From contig CAMSGF010000077.1 of assembly GCA_947058225.1 (NCBI GenBank), positions 1 to 5,196 on the forward strand: a stretch of 5,196 nt of DNA, given 5' to 3'. A program made the position numbers and the translations under genes. Position 1 is the first letter of the stretch. Each line of letters begins with the position of its first letter. Source of the stretch: an uncultured Eubacteriaceae bacterium. Its GTDB lineage: Bacteria > Bacillota > Clostridia > Eubacteriales > Anaerofustaceae. This document shows, piece after piece, positions 1 through 5,196 of the stretch. The notes below the pieces were generated by a model, which did no database searches, was not told where the DNA came from, and saw nothing but the letters and a program-made list of their open reading frames with translations.

Positions 1-15
1 TTCAAAACTTGAAAA

Positions 16-200
16 GTTCAGGCGATTTAACATTGCCTGCAAGTGAAGTGCTTTCGCACTTCACCCGCCGCCCCACCTTCCTGTTATTGTGTCCCCTGCA
101 AAATTGATATGCCTTAACACTGCACCCACCACCCCACCCCACACAAGTAAAAATTTATTCACCATAAGCTTTACAAAAAACAACCACCACACTCCCACAC
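16..200 (-). repeat. Degenerate tandem repeat, about 55-61 bp units
   Basis: On the minus strand, 138-118 and 77-57 match at 18 of 21 positions (GGTGGGG-GG-GGGTG-AGTG). The similarity continues more weakly downstream through a shared TTGCAGG (103-97 and 42-36), and both units end in a GAA (80-78 and 20-18). The offset is 61 bp. A third, weaker copy begins near 200-192 (GTGTGGGAG, then GTGTGGTGGTTG), about 55 bp from the next. Each unit starts with runs of G on the minus strand, which could form two-tetrad G-quadruplexes. The first pair is clear by eye; the third unit is tentative. Whether the unit recurs elsewhere in the genome cannot be seen here. Confidence 0.45.
43..64 (-). other. Perfect 9-bp hairpin with GAAA loop
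   Basis: GTGAAGTGC (43-51) pairs perfectly with GCACTTCAC (56-64) around a TTTC loop, which reads as a GAAA tetraloop on the minus strand. Neither side carries a T-run, so it is not a canonical intrinsic terminator. It lies inside the last repeat unit and is missing from the sister unit, so it looks like a unit-specific structure. Its function is unknown. Confidence 0.5.
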
Positions 201-204
201 AAAT

Positions 205-235
205 GAAAAAGAACCTATAAAACAGGTTCTTTTTC
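205..235 (-). terminator. Terminator of the feo operon
   Basis: A perfect 12-bp stem is formed by GAAAAAGAACCT (205-216) and AGGTTCTTTTTC (224-235), with a 7-base loop. It starts about 20 bases after the stop codon of the last feo gene. The stem has a 5-base A-run on one arm and a T-run on the other, followed by CATTT on the minus strand. It therefore has the shape of a Rho-independent terminator and could work in both directions. It fits the end of the feo transcript. Confidence 0.85.
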
Positions 236-256
236 TTACTTATACTGTTATATAAA

Positions 257-412
257 TCATTTTGTATGACAATTATCACTATAAGGGCAATCGACACACC
301 CACCATGACACCCACCTTTTTTCTTAAAAAGACTTCTTATAGCAATAACAAACAATGTGAGGAGGATTAAACTTATTACTATCGTAGATAAATTCTCTTT
401 TAAGAATACCAT
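257..412 (-). CDS. FeoB-associated Cys-rich membrane protein
   Basis: A 51-residue protein that begins with ATG at 412, one base after the feoB stop codon, and ends with TGA at 259-257. A probable ribosome binding site, AGGGGAT (427-421), lies inside the end of feoB. Residues 1-8 are a short polar head, about 9-27 form one hydrophobic membrane helix (IVISLILLTLFVIAI core), and 28-32 (LFKKK) are basic and probably cytosolic. The tail GGCHGGCVDCPYSDNCH carries four cysteines (35, 39, 42, 48) and two histidines (36, 49). This layout matches the small FeoB-associated Cys-rich membrane family (Pfam FeoB_associated) commonly encoded just after feoB in Clostridia. Its role is not well established; a metal-binding or FeoB-assembly role is an inference from the cysteines and the position. 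Translational coupling to feoB is likely given the 1-base gap. Confidence 0.9.
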   Translation of the reverse strand: MVFLKENLSTIVISLILLTLFVIAIRSLFKKKGGCHGGCVDCPYSDNCHTK

Positions 413-413
413 T

Positions 414-2549
414 TTATGCCATCCCCTGTGCCGCTTCTAATTTTTTTTCATCCGATTGAGGTCTGAACAATAAATATAAAAACCATATTAATAATACCCC
501 TGCAATAATTGTCAAAATGCTGATGCCGCCGCCTGTAAATAATAAACCAAATTGATATATACAAAGAGAAACAAGATATGCAAATCCACTCTGATACAAA
601 ATCGCAATCCACGTCCATTTGGCATTTCCCATTTCCCTTTTTATCGCTCCAATCGCTGCAAAACAAGGAGCGCATAAAAGGTTAAATACCAAGAACGAAT
701 ACGCTGATAAAGCCGTAAACTGCATAGCCATATTTGAAAATATTTCCGCTCCGTTTTCAGAAGCCATTTCTCCGACTCCGTATAACACACCGAATGTACT
801 TAAAACATTTTCCTTTGCAACAAGACCCGTTATCGACGCAACAGCAGCCTCCCAATGTCCAAACCCAAGAGGAGCAAACACCGGAGCAATTAATTTTCCA
901 AGAGCAGCAAGCATAGATTCTTCCGTACCTACCATTTTAAAGCTAAAACTAAAGTTTGATAAAAACCAAATTGCCACACAGGATAAAAATATAATCGTTC
1001 CTGCTTTTTTAACAAATGATTTAGACCTATCCCACATATGAATAAACACACTCTTCGCACTTGGAATATGATACGTTGGAAGCTCCATTACAAACGGAGC
1101 AGGGTCTCCTTTAAAACCTCTCGTCTTTTTCAGTACAATTCCTGATAACACAATAGCTATAACACCTATAAAATACGCTGACGGTGCAACCCAAGACGCA
1201 TCAGAAAAGAACGCTCCCGCAATAAGTGCAATAATCGGTAACTTCGCAGAGCATGGGATAAATGTCGTCGTCATTATGGTCATCTTTCTGTCCCTCTCAT
1301 TTTCAATGGTTCTCGATGCCATAATTGCAGGGACACTGCATCCTGTTCCGATAAGCATAGGAATAAATGACTTTCCGGATAACCCAAACTTCCTGAATAT
1401 CCTATCCATAATAAACGCGACCCTCGCCATATATCCTATATCTTCCAAAATAGCAAGAAGGAAGAACAATACGACCATCTGTGGCAAAAACCCAAGCACA
1501 GCACCGACTCCGCCTATAATACCATCAAGTATAAGCGACTGTAACCACGCCGCACAGTTTATACCGACCAAAAATGATTCGACAGCAGGAGGAATTATCT
1601 CTCCAAAAAGCACGTCGTTAACCCAGTCCGTTCCGATACTTCCTATCGTGGTAACCGATATGTAATAAACTGCATACATAACAAGAGCAAATATCGGGAG
1701 AGCCAAAAATCTGTTTGTCACAATTTTGTCAATTTTATCCGAAACGGATAACTCTTCCCTTTTCTCTTTTTTATAAATATCTCCTATTATACTTTCAATA
1801 TATTCATACCTTGCATTTGTAATAATGCTTTCTCCGTCATCATCATACTCTTCAAGTATACCTTTAATAACATCTTTAACTTTTTTATTCTTTTCTTCAT
1901 CATTTAACACAATAGCCTTTTTATCATCTTCAAACAGCTTTATTGCATACCACCTAAGCAGACTTTCATCCACTTCACCTTTTATTATATCTTCAATTTG
2001 AATTAAAGCATTTTCAATTTCACTGTCAAATATTTTAACATCGTTTTTATTTGATGATAAACCTGCTTCATTAATCGCTAAACTCACAAGTTCATCTATA
2101 CCTCTACCTTTCAGTGCGGATATTTCAACAACTTTAACACCGAGCATTTTTGATAACTTCTTTATGTCAATCTTATCCCCGCTTTTTTCAACCAAATCTA
2201 TCATATTAAGAGCCACAACAACAGGAATTCCAAGTTCTTTAAGCTGTGTTGTAAGATATAAATTCCTTTCAAGATTAGTCGCATCAACTATATTTATTAT
2301 GACATCAGGTTTTTCATTTACCAGATAATCTCTCGATACAACTTCTTCCAGTGTATATGGGGAAAGGGAATAAATACCGGGTAGATCCATAACATAAACG
2401 TCTTTTTTGTGATTTTTTAATTTACCTTCTTTTTTTTCAACCGTAACCCCGGGCCAATTCCCCACATATTGACTGCTGCCAGTAAGTTCATTAAATAATG
2501 TGGTCTTTCCTGAGTTTGGGTTACCTGCAAGTGCAATAGTTATCGCCAT
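414..2549 (-). CDS. feoB: Ferrous iron transport GTPase/permease FeoB
   Basis: This 711-residue protein imports Fe(II) across the cytoplasmic membrane. The N-terminal G domain is complete: P-loop GNPNSGKTT at 9-17, switch region NWPGVTVEKKEG at 31-42, DLPG at 55-58, NMID at 115-118 (the NxxD guanine-specificity motif) and SALKGRG at 144-150. A charged helical linker fills about 165-270. From about 280 a polytopic membrane region follows, holding the family's conserved pore/gate motifs: GTGCSVPAIMASRT (401-414), FIPCSAKLP (430-438), LVAKENVLSTFGVLY (576-590) and LCAPCFAAIGAIKREMG (625-641). Cysteines 404, 433, 626 and 629 fall in these motifs. Length is normal for FeoB and no key residue is missing. 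The ATG at 2549 has a good AGGAGG (2563-2558) eight bases upstream. A 16-bp palindrome and a stem-loop lie just before it. Confidence 0.98.
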   Translation of the reverse strand: MAITIALAGNPNSGKTTLFNELTGSSQYVGNWPGVTVEKKEGKLKNHKKDVYVMDLPGIYSLSPYTLEEVVSRDYLVNEKPDVIINIVDATNLERNLYLTTQLKELGIPVVVALNMIDLVEKSGDKIDIKKLSKMLGVKVVEISALKGRGIDELVSLAINEAGLSSNKNDVKIFDSEIENALIQIEDIIKGEVDESLLRWYAIKLFEDDKKAIVLNDEEKNKKVKDVIKGILEEYDDDGESIITNARYEYIESIIGDIYKKEKREELSVSDKIDKIVTNRFLALPIFALVMYAVYYISVTTIGSIGTDWVNDVLFGEIIPPAVESFLVGINCAAWLQSLILDGIIGGVGAVLGFLPQMVVLFFLLAILEDIGYMARVAFIMDRIFRKFGLSGKSFIPMLIGTGCSVPAIMASRTIENERDRKMTIMTTTFIPCSAKLPIIALIAGAFFSDASWVAPSAYFIGVIAIVLSGIVLKKTRGFKGDPAPFVMELPTYHIPSAKSVFIHMWDRSKSFVKKAGTIIFLSCVAIWFLSNFSFSFKMVGTEESMLAALGKLIAPVFAPLGFGHWEAAVASITGLVAKENVLSTFGVLYGVGEMASENGAEIFSNMAMQFTALSAYSFLVFNLLCAPCFAAIGAIKREMGNAKWTWIAILYQSGFAYLVSLCIYQFGLLFTGGGISILTIIAGVLLIWFLYLLFRPQSDEKKLEAAQGMA

Positions 2550-2557
2550 TTTATCAA

Positions 2558-2563
2558 CCTCCT
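2558..2563 (-). promoter_or_regulatory. feoB ribosome binding site
   Basis: The minus strand reads AAAAGGAGG, then eight bases, then the feoB ATG. This is a near-perfect Shine-Dalgarno sequence and it fixes the start. It is only four bases downstream of the 16-bp palindrome. Its AGGAGGTT can also pair with AATCTCCT of the upstream stem-loop, so its accessibility may be controlled. Confidence 0.85.
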
Positions 2564-2567
2564 TTTA

Positions 2568-2583
2568 GTTAGCAACTGCTAAC
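2568..2583 (-). promoter_or_regulatory. Third copy of 16-bp palindrome, before feoB
   Basis: On the minus strand the sequence is GTTAGC-AGTT-GCTAAC, a perfect 6+6 inverted repeat with a 4-base spacer. It has the same arms and spacing as the site at the feo promoter (3157-3172). As DNA it is a candidate operator. As RNA it could form a small hairpin directly before the feoB ribosome binding site. A conserved operator next to a ribosome binding site, without an obvious strong promoter before it, is unusual. Confidence 0.6.
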
Positions 2584-2600
2584 CTATATCTTAAAATTTA

Positions 2601-2618
2601 CAGGAGATTTCTCTCCTG
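2601..2618 (-). promoter_or_regulatory. Intercistronic stem-loop between feoA2 and feoB
   Basis: CAGGAGA (2618-2612 on the minus strand) pairs perfectly with TCTCCTG (2607-2601) around a GAAA tetraloop; one more A-T pair is possible outside. It is followed by TAAATTTT, which is too weak a T-run for a confident terminator, so partial termination, an RNA-processing block or mRNA stabilisation are all possible. Its 3' arm has anti-Shine-Dalgarno character and could pair with the feoB ribosome binding site instead. Confidence 0.55.
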
Positions 2619-2653
2619 TTTAAATACAACATAAACTTAACTTAAATATCAAA

Positions 2654-2875
2654 TTACTTTACTTCAATCATCTGTGCGTCCTGCTTCCTAAGAGATAATT
2701 CATATCCCCTTACTTTAACTTCAATGGGGTCCCCAAGCGGAGCAACCTTTCTTACAAAAACCTCAACTCCCTTTGTTATTCCCATATCCATAATTCTTCT
2801 TCTGACCGCACCGTCACCATGCAGCTTTACAACCCTTGCACTTTCCCCAACTTTTACATCTTTTAAAGTGTCCAT
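2654..2875 (-). CDS. feoA: FeoA-family protein, second copy
   Basis: A 73-residue FeoA-type protein, a small SH3-like cytosolic partner of FeoB thought to support its activity. Typical family features are visible: VGESARVVKL near the start, then GDGAVRRRIMDMGITKGVEVFVRKVAPLGDP, and a final EVKVRGYELSLRKQDAQMIEV strand region. I chose the ATG at 2875 rather than an in-frame ATG at 2908. AGGAG (2887-2883) sits at the right distance from 2875, the FeoA domain begins at once after it, and the longer form would overlap the end of the preceding gene. The gap to the upstream feoA is 10 bases and its ribosome binding site overlaps that gene's TAG stop, so the two are probably coupled. This copy looks closer to classical FeoA than its neighbour. 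Confidence 0.93.
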   Translation of the reverse strand: MDTLKDVKVGESARVVKLHGDGAVRRRIMDMGITKGVEVFVRKVAPLGDPIEVKVRGYELSLRKQDAQMIEVK

Positions 2876-2882
2876 ATTTCTT

Positions 2883-2887
2883 CTCCT
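2883..2887 (-). promoter_or_regulatory. Ribosome binding site that fixes the feoA2 start
   Basis: AGGAG on the minus strand, seven bases before the ATG at 2875, overlaps the TAG stop (2888-2886) of the upstream feoA. It supports the shorter start and suggests translational coupling of the two feoA genes. Confidence 0.75.
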
Positions 2888-3098
2888 ATACAAAAATTCT
2901 CTTTGCAACAGATTTATCTATCGCAACCCTCGTATCTTTTATATTTAAAATAATATTTCCCGCACTCTTATTTATGACCTTAACTTTTGTTCCTTCCAAA
3001 AATCCAAGATTTAATAAAAAACGCTTTGTTTCGTCTTTTCCTTTTATAGCCTTTACAATGCCCTCTTCCCCTGTGTTTAAAAAACTTAAAGGTAACAT
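2886..3098 (-). CDS. feoA: FeoA-family protein, first copy
   Basis: A 70-residue protein and the first gene of the feo operon. The pattern is FeoA/SH3-like: a short polar beginning (MLPLSFLNTGEEGIVKAIKG), then ETKRFLLNLGFLEGTKVKVINKSAG, which matches the 'R..L..LG...G..V.V......G' core of FeoA, and a C-terminal strand region IILNIKDTRVAIDKSVAKRIFV. It is clearly diverged from the second copy. The ATG at 3098 is well supported by AGGAGGG (3110-3104) five bases upstream. Two FeoA proteins before one FeoB is a known arrangement in Clostridia. The two copies may act as a heteromeric partner of FeoB, or one may have a regulatory job; the sequence does not decide this. Confidence 0.9.
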   Translation of the reverse strand: MLPLSFLNTGEEGIVKAIKGKDETKRFLLNLGFLEGTKVKVINKSAGNIILNIKDTRVAIDKSVAKRIFV

Positions 3099-3123
3099 AA
3101 TGTCCCTCCTTATTTATAAGTCA

Positions 3124-3139
3124 GTTAGCTAACCCTAAC
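3124..3139 (-). promoter_or_regulatory. Second palindrome copy in the feo leader
   Basis: The minus strand reads GTTAGG-GTTA-GCTAAC, matching the GTTAGC-N4-GCTAAC pattern of the other two sites with one mismatch. It also contains a perfect 10-bp palindrome, GTTAGCTAAC. It lies 33 bp, about three helical turns, downstream of the promoter-proximal site and on the same DNA face, which would suit cooperative binding. It ends 14 bases before the feoA1 ribosome binding site. Confidence 0.6.
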
Positions 3140-3156
3140 CAATCGCCCGTAAAATA

Positions 3157-3172
3157 GTTAGCTTTCGCTAAC
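3157..3172 (-). promoter_or_regulatory. Operator candidate at the feo transcription start
   Basis: GTTAGC-GAAA-GCTAAC on the minus strand is a perfect interrupted palindrome. It would span about +4 to +19 of a transcript from the promoter next to it, a classical place for a repressor. The GTTAG/CTAAC half-sites resemble those bound by DtxR/IdeR-type iron-dependent repressors, but the spacer is longer than in the DtxR consensus, so the regulator is not identified. No good Fur box is visible. The RNA form, with a GAAA loop followed by TATTTT, could also act as a weak terminator for readthrough from rnhC. Confidence 0.65.
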
Positions 3173-3181
3173 TTTATTTTT

Positions 3182-3210
3182 ATGATATAATCAATTTCTT
3201 TTTTTGTCAA
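3182..3210 (-). promoter_or_regulatory. Sigma-A promoter of the feo operon
   Basis: On the minus strand TTGACA (3210-3205) is separated by exactly 17 bases from TATCAT (3187-3182). The -35 box is perfect and the -10 box matches TATAAT at five of six positions. A/T tracts at 3211-3230 could act as an UP element. Predicted transcription start is about 3175, giving a leader of about 77 bases before the first feoA. The promoter begins only 20 bases after the RNase HIII stop codon. Confidence 0.85.
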
Positions 3211-3229
3211 GTATTTTTTGAAAAAAATA

Positions 3230-4117
3230 TTATAAAATTTCATTAACCGTCTTAAAATGCATCTTACAAACTTTCTCAAGTTCCTTCGCTCCATATTTTT
3301 TCACAAATATTTTCCCTGTCGATATAACTATCCTGTTAGCCCCAAGGGGAAACGTCATATGATAGAAATCTTCCATCTGCTTCATAACCTTTAAAAGTGC
3401 ATCCCTTGCCAATATGCTCGCTGCCGCAACTGCGATATTGCTTTCCGCCTTTGTCTGAAAATTAATAGATAAATCATATTTTGAAAGATTATTTATTATA
3501 ATCTTCTCCCTCCCAAATTTATCCACCAACACATTTTTAAATTCGTGCTTTTCATATGTGTGGGAAATCGCAGCAGAATGTGCATGAGCAAGGATAATAT
3601 TTATATTGTTCGTTTCGTGATACATCTCGTTGTATTTCTTCTGTGACACTTTTATTATAGAATAATTCTTCGTAACTTCCTTTATTTTTGCAGCAAGCTC
3701 CTTTATTCTTTTATCACTTAAATCTTTTGAATCTCTAACCCCTATCTCATATAGCCTGTCATACTGCTCTTTGTCTAAATACACTGCACATACAATAATA
3801 GGTGCAAAAAAATCTCCCTTACCCACTTCGTCACTTCCGACAAGCGGAGGGGTAACGAATGGATAAGAAACACTTTTTAAATTTTCACTTTTTCCTAAAG
3901 TTTTTTCATAAACTTCATTTACTTTACTCGCTGTATTCTCATCCCTGCATTGAGATAAATCTAGGGTTATTCCCTTTTTCTTACTTTTAAAAATTCTTAT
4001 GGTATTATCCATAACGCTAAATTGTATACCATAAGCTATTTCTTTATAAGAAGAAACATCCTCTAAATTTGAATATAAGTAATCGTAAATTTCAACTAAA
4101 TCATCCATAAAAATCAC
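3230..4117 (-). CDS. rnhC: Ribonuclease HIII
   Basis: A 295-residue enzyme that cuts the RNA strand of RNA/DNA hybrids, acting in primer removal and hybrid clearance. Residues 1 to about 85 form the N-terminal substrate-binding extension that separates RNase HIII from HII. The catalytic domain opens with [16 protein letters not shown] (91-106), giving D96 and E97; D199 is in LVDKFGREK and E225 in [17 protein letters not shown], completing the DEDE set typical of HIII. One oddity is Ala105 in GDFFAP, where the family usually has Gly. Length is normal. The start is GTG at 4117, forming a 4-base GTGA overlap with the previous gene's stop; an in-frame ATG at 4108 is an alternative three codons in. 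No clear Shine-Dalgarno sequence precedes either, so translation probably depends on coupling. No clear terminator separates it from the feo promoter. Confidence 0.95.
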   Translation of the reverse strand: MIFMDDLVEIYDYLYSNLEDVSSYKEIAYGIQFSVMDNTIRIFKSKKKGITLDLSQCRDENTASKVNEVYEKTLGKSENLKSVSYPFVTPPLVGSDEVGKGDFFAPIIVCAVYLDKEQYDRLYEIGVRDSKDLSDKRIKELAAKIKEVTKNYSIIKVSQKKYNEMYHETNNINIILAHAHSAAISHTYEKHEFKNVLVDKFGREKIIINNLSKYDLSINFQTKAESNIAVAAASILARDALLKVMKQMEDFYHMTFPLGANRIVISTGKIFVKKYGAKELEKVCKMHFKTVNEIL

Positions 4118-5196
4118 ATATTAGGCTTAACGAATATCATTCTTCCCGCAGCGGTTTGAAGAACACTCGTAACTAATGTTTTAATCTCTTCGCCCAAAAA
4201 CTCTCTTCCGTTTTCAACCACAATCATAGTCCCGTCTTCTAAATAGCCAACACCCTGCGTGGCATCTTTTCCTTCTTTAATTATCTTCACTATTAAATCT
4301 TCACCGGGAAGCACAACAATTTTTACTGCATTTGATAAGTCATTCGTGTTTAAAACTTCAATTCCCTGAAACTGTGCAAGCTTGTTTAAGTTATAATCAT
4401 TTGTAACAATCTTTGCATCGACATCAAGTGCGAGCTTTAATAACTTCGAATCGACTTCCTTTATGTCAGGGTAGTCTTTTTCAAGGTTTATAATTTCAAG
4501 AGGTATTTCTTCGTGCATTTTATTTAACACTTCCAAACCTCTCCTGCCCCTGTTCCTTTTTTTGCTGTCAGTGGAATCTGCAACCTGCTGAAGCTCAAAC
4601 AAAACAAAACTCGGTATAATGATAGGCCCGTCCACAAAGCCGGTTTTAAGAATATCAAAAATACGCCCGTCTATTAACACACTCGTATCCAAAATCTTAG
4701 CATGTCCTATCGGAAGTCTGCTTTTTTTCTTCGGTCTTATCTCATTTAACGCTTTATTATTTGATACAGTCTTTAAATAAGCCTCAAATTCAGGAGCCTT
4801 ATATCCTGCAACATAACAGCAAATATAAAGCGACAAGCCATAAATTAATATCGTAAGCGTACTTGATATCCACTTAGGAAGACTAAGGCCTTGAACTAAC
4901 AGACACATAAGAGCCGCAACAATTAAACCTATTATAAAACCAAATATAACAACTATTATCTGTGCAAAAGTAATATTTCTTAAATCTCCCAAGATGTCGT
5001 TTATCAGCAATCTAACCAGTTTGATGGCAAAAGGTATAATAATAATAAAAATAAATCCAAATAAAATTCCAAACATCGAACTGAAGATATACACACCAAA
5101 CGGACTCTTAAAAGACAGTCCTATCTTTTGATACAGTATATTGCTGTTTATAATAGCAGACCCAAGCTGCGTCCCAACAATTGCACCCAGAATGAA
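4114..5196 (-). CDS. Membrane PIN/TRAM-domain protein, N terminus cut off
   Basis: The frame stays open to the window edge, so 360 residues are visible and the true start lies outside. A GTG at 5094 begins a 326-codon frame, but 34 in-frame codons before it encode another hydrophobic helix ([16 protein letters not shown]), so that GTG is internal. Membrane segments lie at about 1-16, 35-65, 75-101 and 109-132. A PIN domain follows, with [12 protein letters not shown] (D170), a glutamate in FVLFELQ (E201), D249 in VDSKLLKLA and D267 in VTNDYNL, the usual acidic metal site. The last 65 residues, from VLPGEDL, are a TRAM domain, a likely RNA-binding module. This is the architecture of Bacillus YacL. 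It is a probable membrane-bound RNase, but its substrate is not known. It overlaps rnhC, so the two are co-transcribed. Confidence 0.92.
   Translation of the reverse strand, partial: FILGAIVGTQLGSAIINSNILYQKIGLSFKSPFGVYIFSSMFGILFGFIFIIIIPFAIKLVRLLINDILGDLRNITFAQIIVVIFGFIIGLIVAALMCLLVQGLSLPKWISSTLTILIYGLSLYICCYVAGYKAPEFEAYLKTVSNNKALNEIRPKKKSRLPIGHAKILDTSVLIDGRIFDILKTGFVDGPIIIPSFVLFELQQVADSTDSKKRNRGRRGLEVLNKMHEEIPLEIINLEKDYPDIKEVDSKLLKLALDVDAKIVTNDYNLNKLAQFQGIEVLNTNDLSNAVKIVVLPGEDLIVKIIKEGKDATQGVGYLEDGTMIVVENGREFLGEEIKTLVTSVLQTAAGRMIFVKPNM

Larger units (their letters stand above)
1..204. other. Gene-free C-rich region after the feo terminator
   Basis: I find no convincing gene here. The plus strand is C-rich and G-poor between about 61 and 200, very unlike the surrounding AT-rich DNA. 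It contains degenerate tandem units and one perfect hairpin, listed separately. A minus-strand reading frame starting at 315 runs through it, but it crosses the feo terminator, overlaps the Cys-rich gene and ends in low-complexity Gly/Trp codons, so I do not treat it as a gene. A short inverted repeat sits at 1-13 (TTCAA/TTGAA arms). The gene that follows on the left is outside the window. Confidence 0.6.

Noticed and set aside
1..204. CRISPR array
   Set aside because: The repeats are degenerate, there are only two or three units, the offset varies and there are no distinct repeat and spacer portions or cas genes.
262..285. Fur-box-like GTGATAATTGTCAT stretch
   Set aside because: It lies inside the Cys-rich gene, encodes its SDNCH residues and is at the end of the operon, so a Fur site here makes little sense.
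61..315. 84-codon minus-strand frame with a hydrophobic start
   Set aside because: It overlaps the well-supported Cys-rich gene in another frame, runs straight through the 12-bp terminator stem and ends in Gly/Trp codons from the G-rich repeats. It has no recognisable domain.
619..1041. 140-codon plus-strand frame inside feoB
   Set aside because: It is the antisense shadow of the FeoB membrane domain, whose reading frame carries all conserved motifs.
1276..1665. 129-codon plus-strand frame inside feoB
   Set aside because: Antisense shadow of FeoB, without its own ribosome binding site or family likeness.
2836..3132. 98-codon plus-strand frame across the feoA genes
   Set aside because: It is antisense to both feoA genes, which have good starts, ribosome binding sites and family patterns.
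3211..3230. A/T palindrome after the rnhC stop as a terminator
   Set aside because: The stem is made almost only of A-T pairs and would not be stable enough for a Rho-independent terminator. It more likely acts as an A/T-rich element upstream of the feo promoter.

Overview
This AT-rich window has strong AGGAGG-type ribosome binding sites and every gene on the minus strand. RNase HIII, a YacL-type PIN/TRAM membrane protein, tandem feoA genes and a tiny Cys-rich FeoB-associated protein together suggest a low-GC anaerobic Firmicute, most likely of the class Clostridia. The genus cannot be told from the sequence.

Layout, read in the direction of transcription (high to low coordinates). (1) 5196-4114: a membrane-anchored PIN/TRAM protein, cut at its N terminus by the window edge. 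(2) 4117-3230: RNase HIII, overlapping the previous gene by 4 bases. (3) 3229-3099: an intergenic control region with a near-consensus sigma-A promoter and two copies of a 16-bp interrupted palindrome. (4) 3098-257: the ferrous-iron uptake operon feoA1 - feoA2 - feoB - small Cys-rich membrane protein. A third copy of the palindrome and a stem-loop lie in the feoA2/feoB gap. (5) 235-205: a strong stem-loop terminator. (6) 204-1: a gene-free, C-rich (G-rich on the transcribed strand) stretch made of degenerate repeats of about 55-61 bp.

The four Feo genes make one uptake system. FeoB is the GTPase-coupled Fe(II) permease, the two FeoA proteins are small SH3-like cytosolic partners, and the 51-residue protein is the family usually found just downstream of feoB in Clostridia. 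The shared palindromes imply control by one repressor, plausibly a metal-responsive one. The extra palindrome and hairpin before feoB suggest that feoB output can be adjusted separately from feoA.

I see no undescribed multi-gene system. The points most worth following are the three-site operator, a possible RNA switch in front of the feoB ribosome binding site, the 51-residue gene that ORF calling with a length cut-off would miss, and the repeat patch at the left end.
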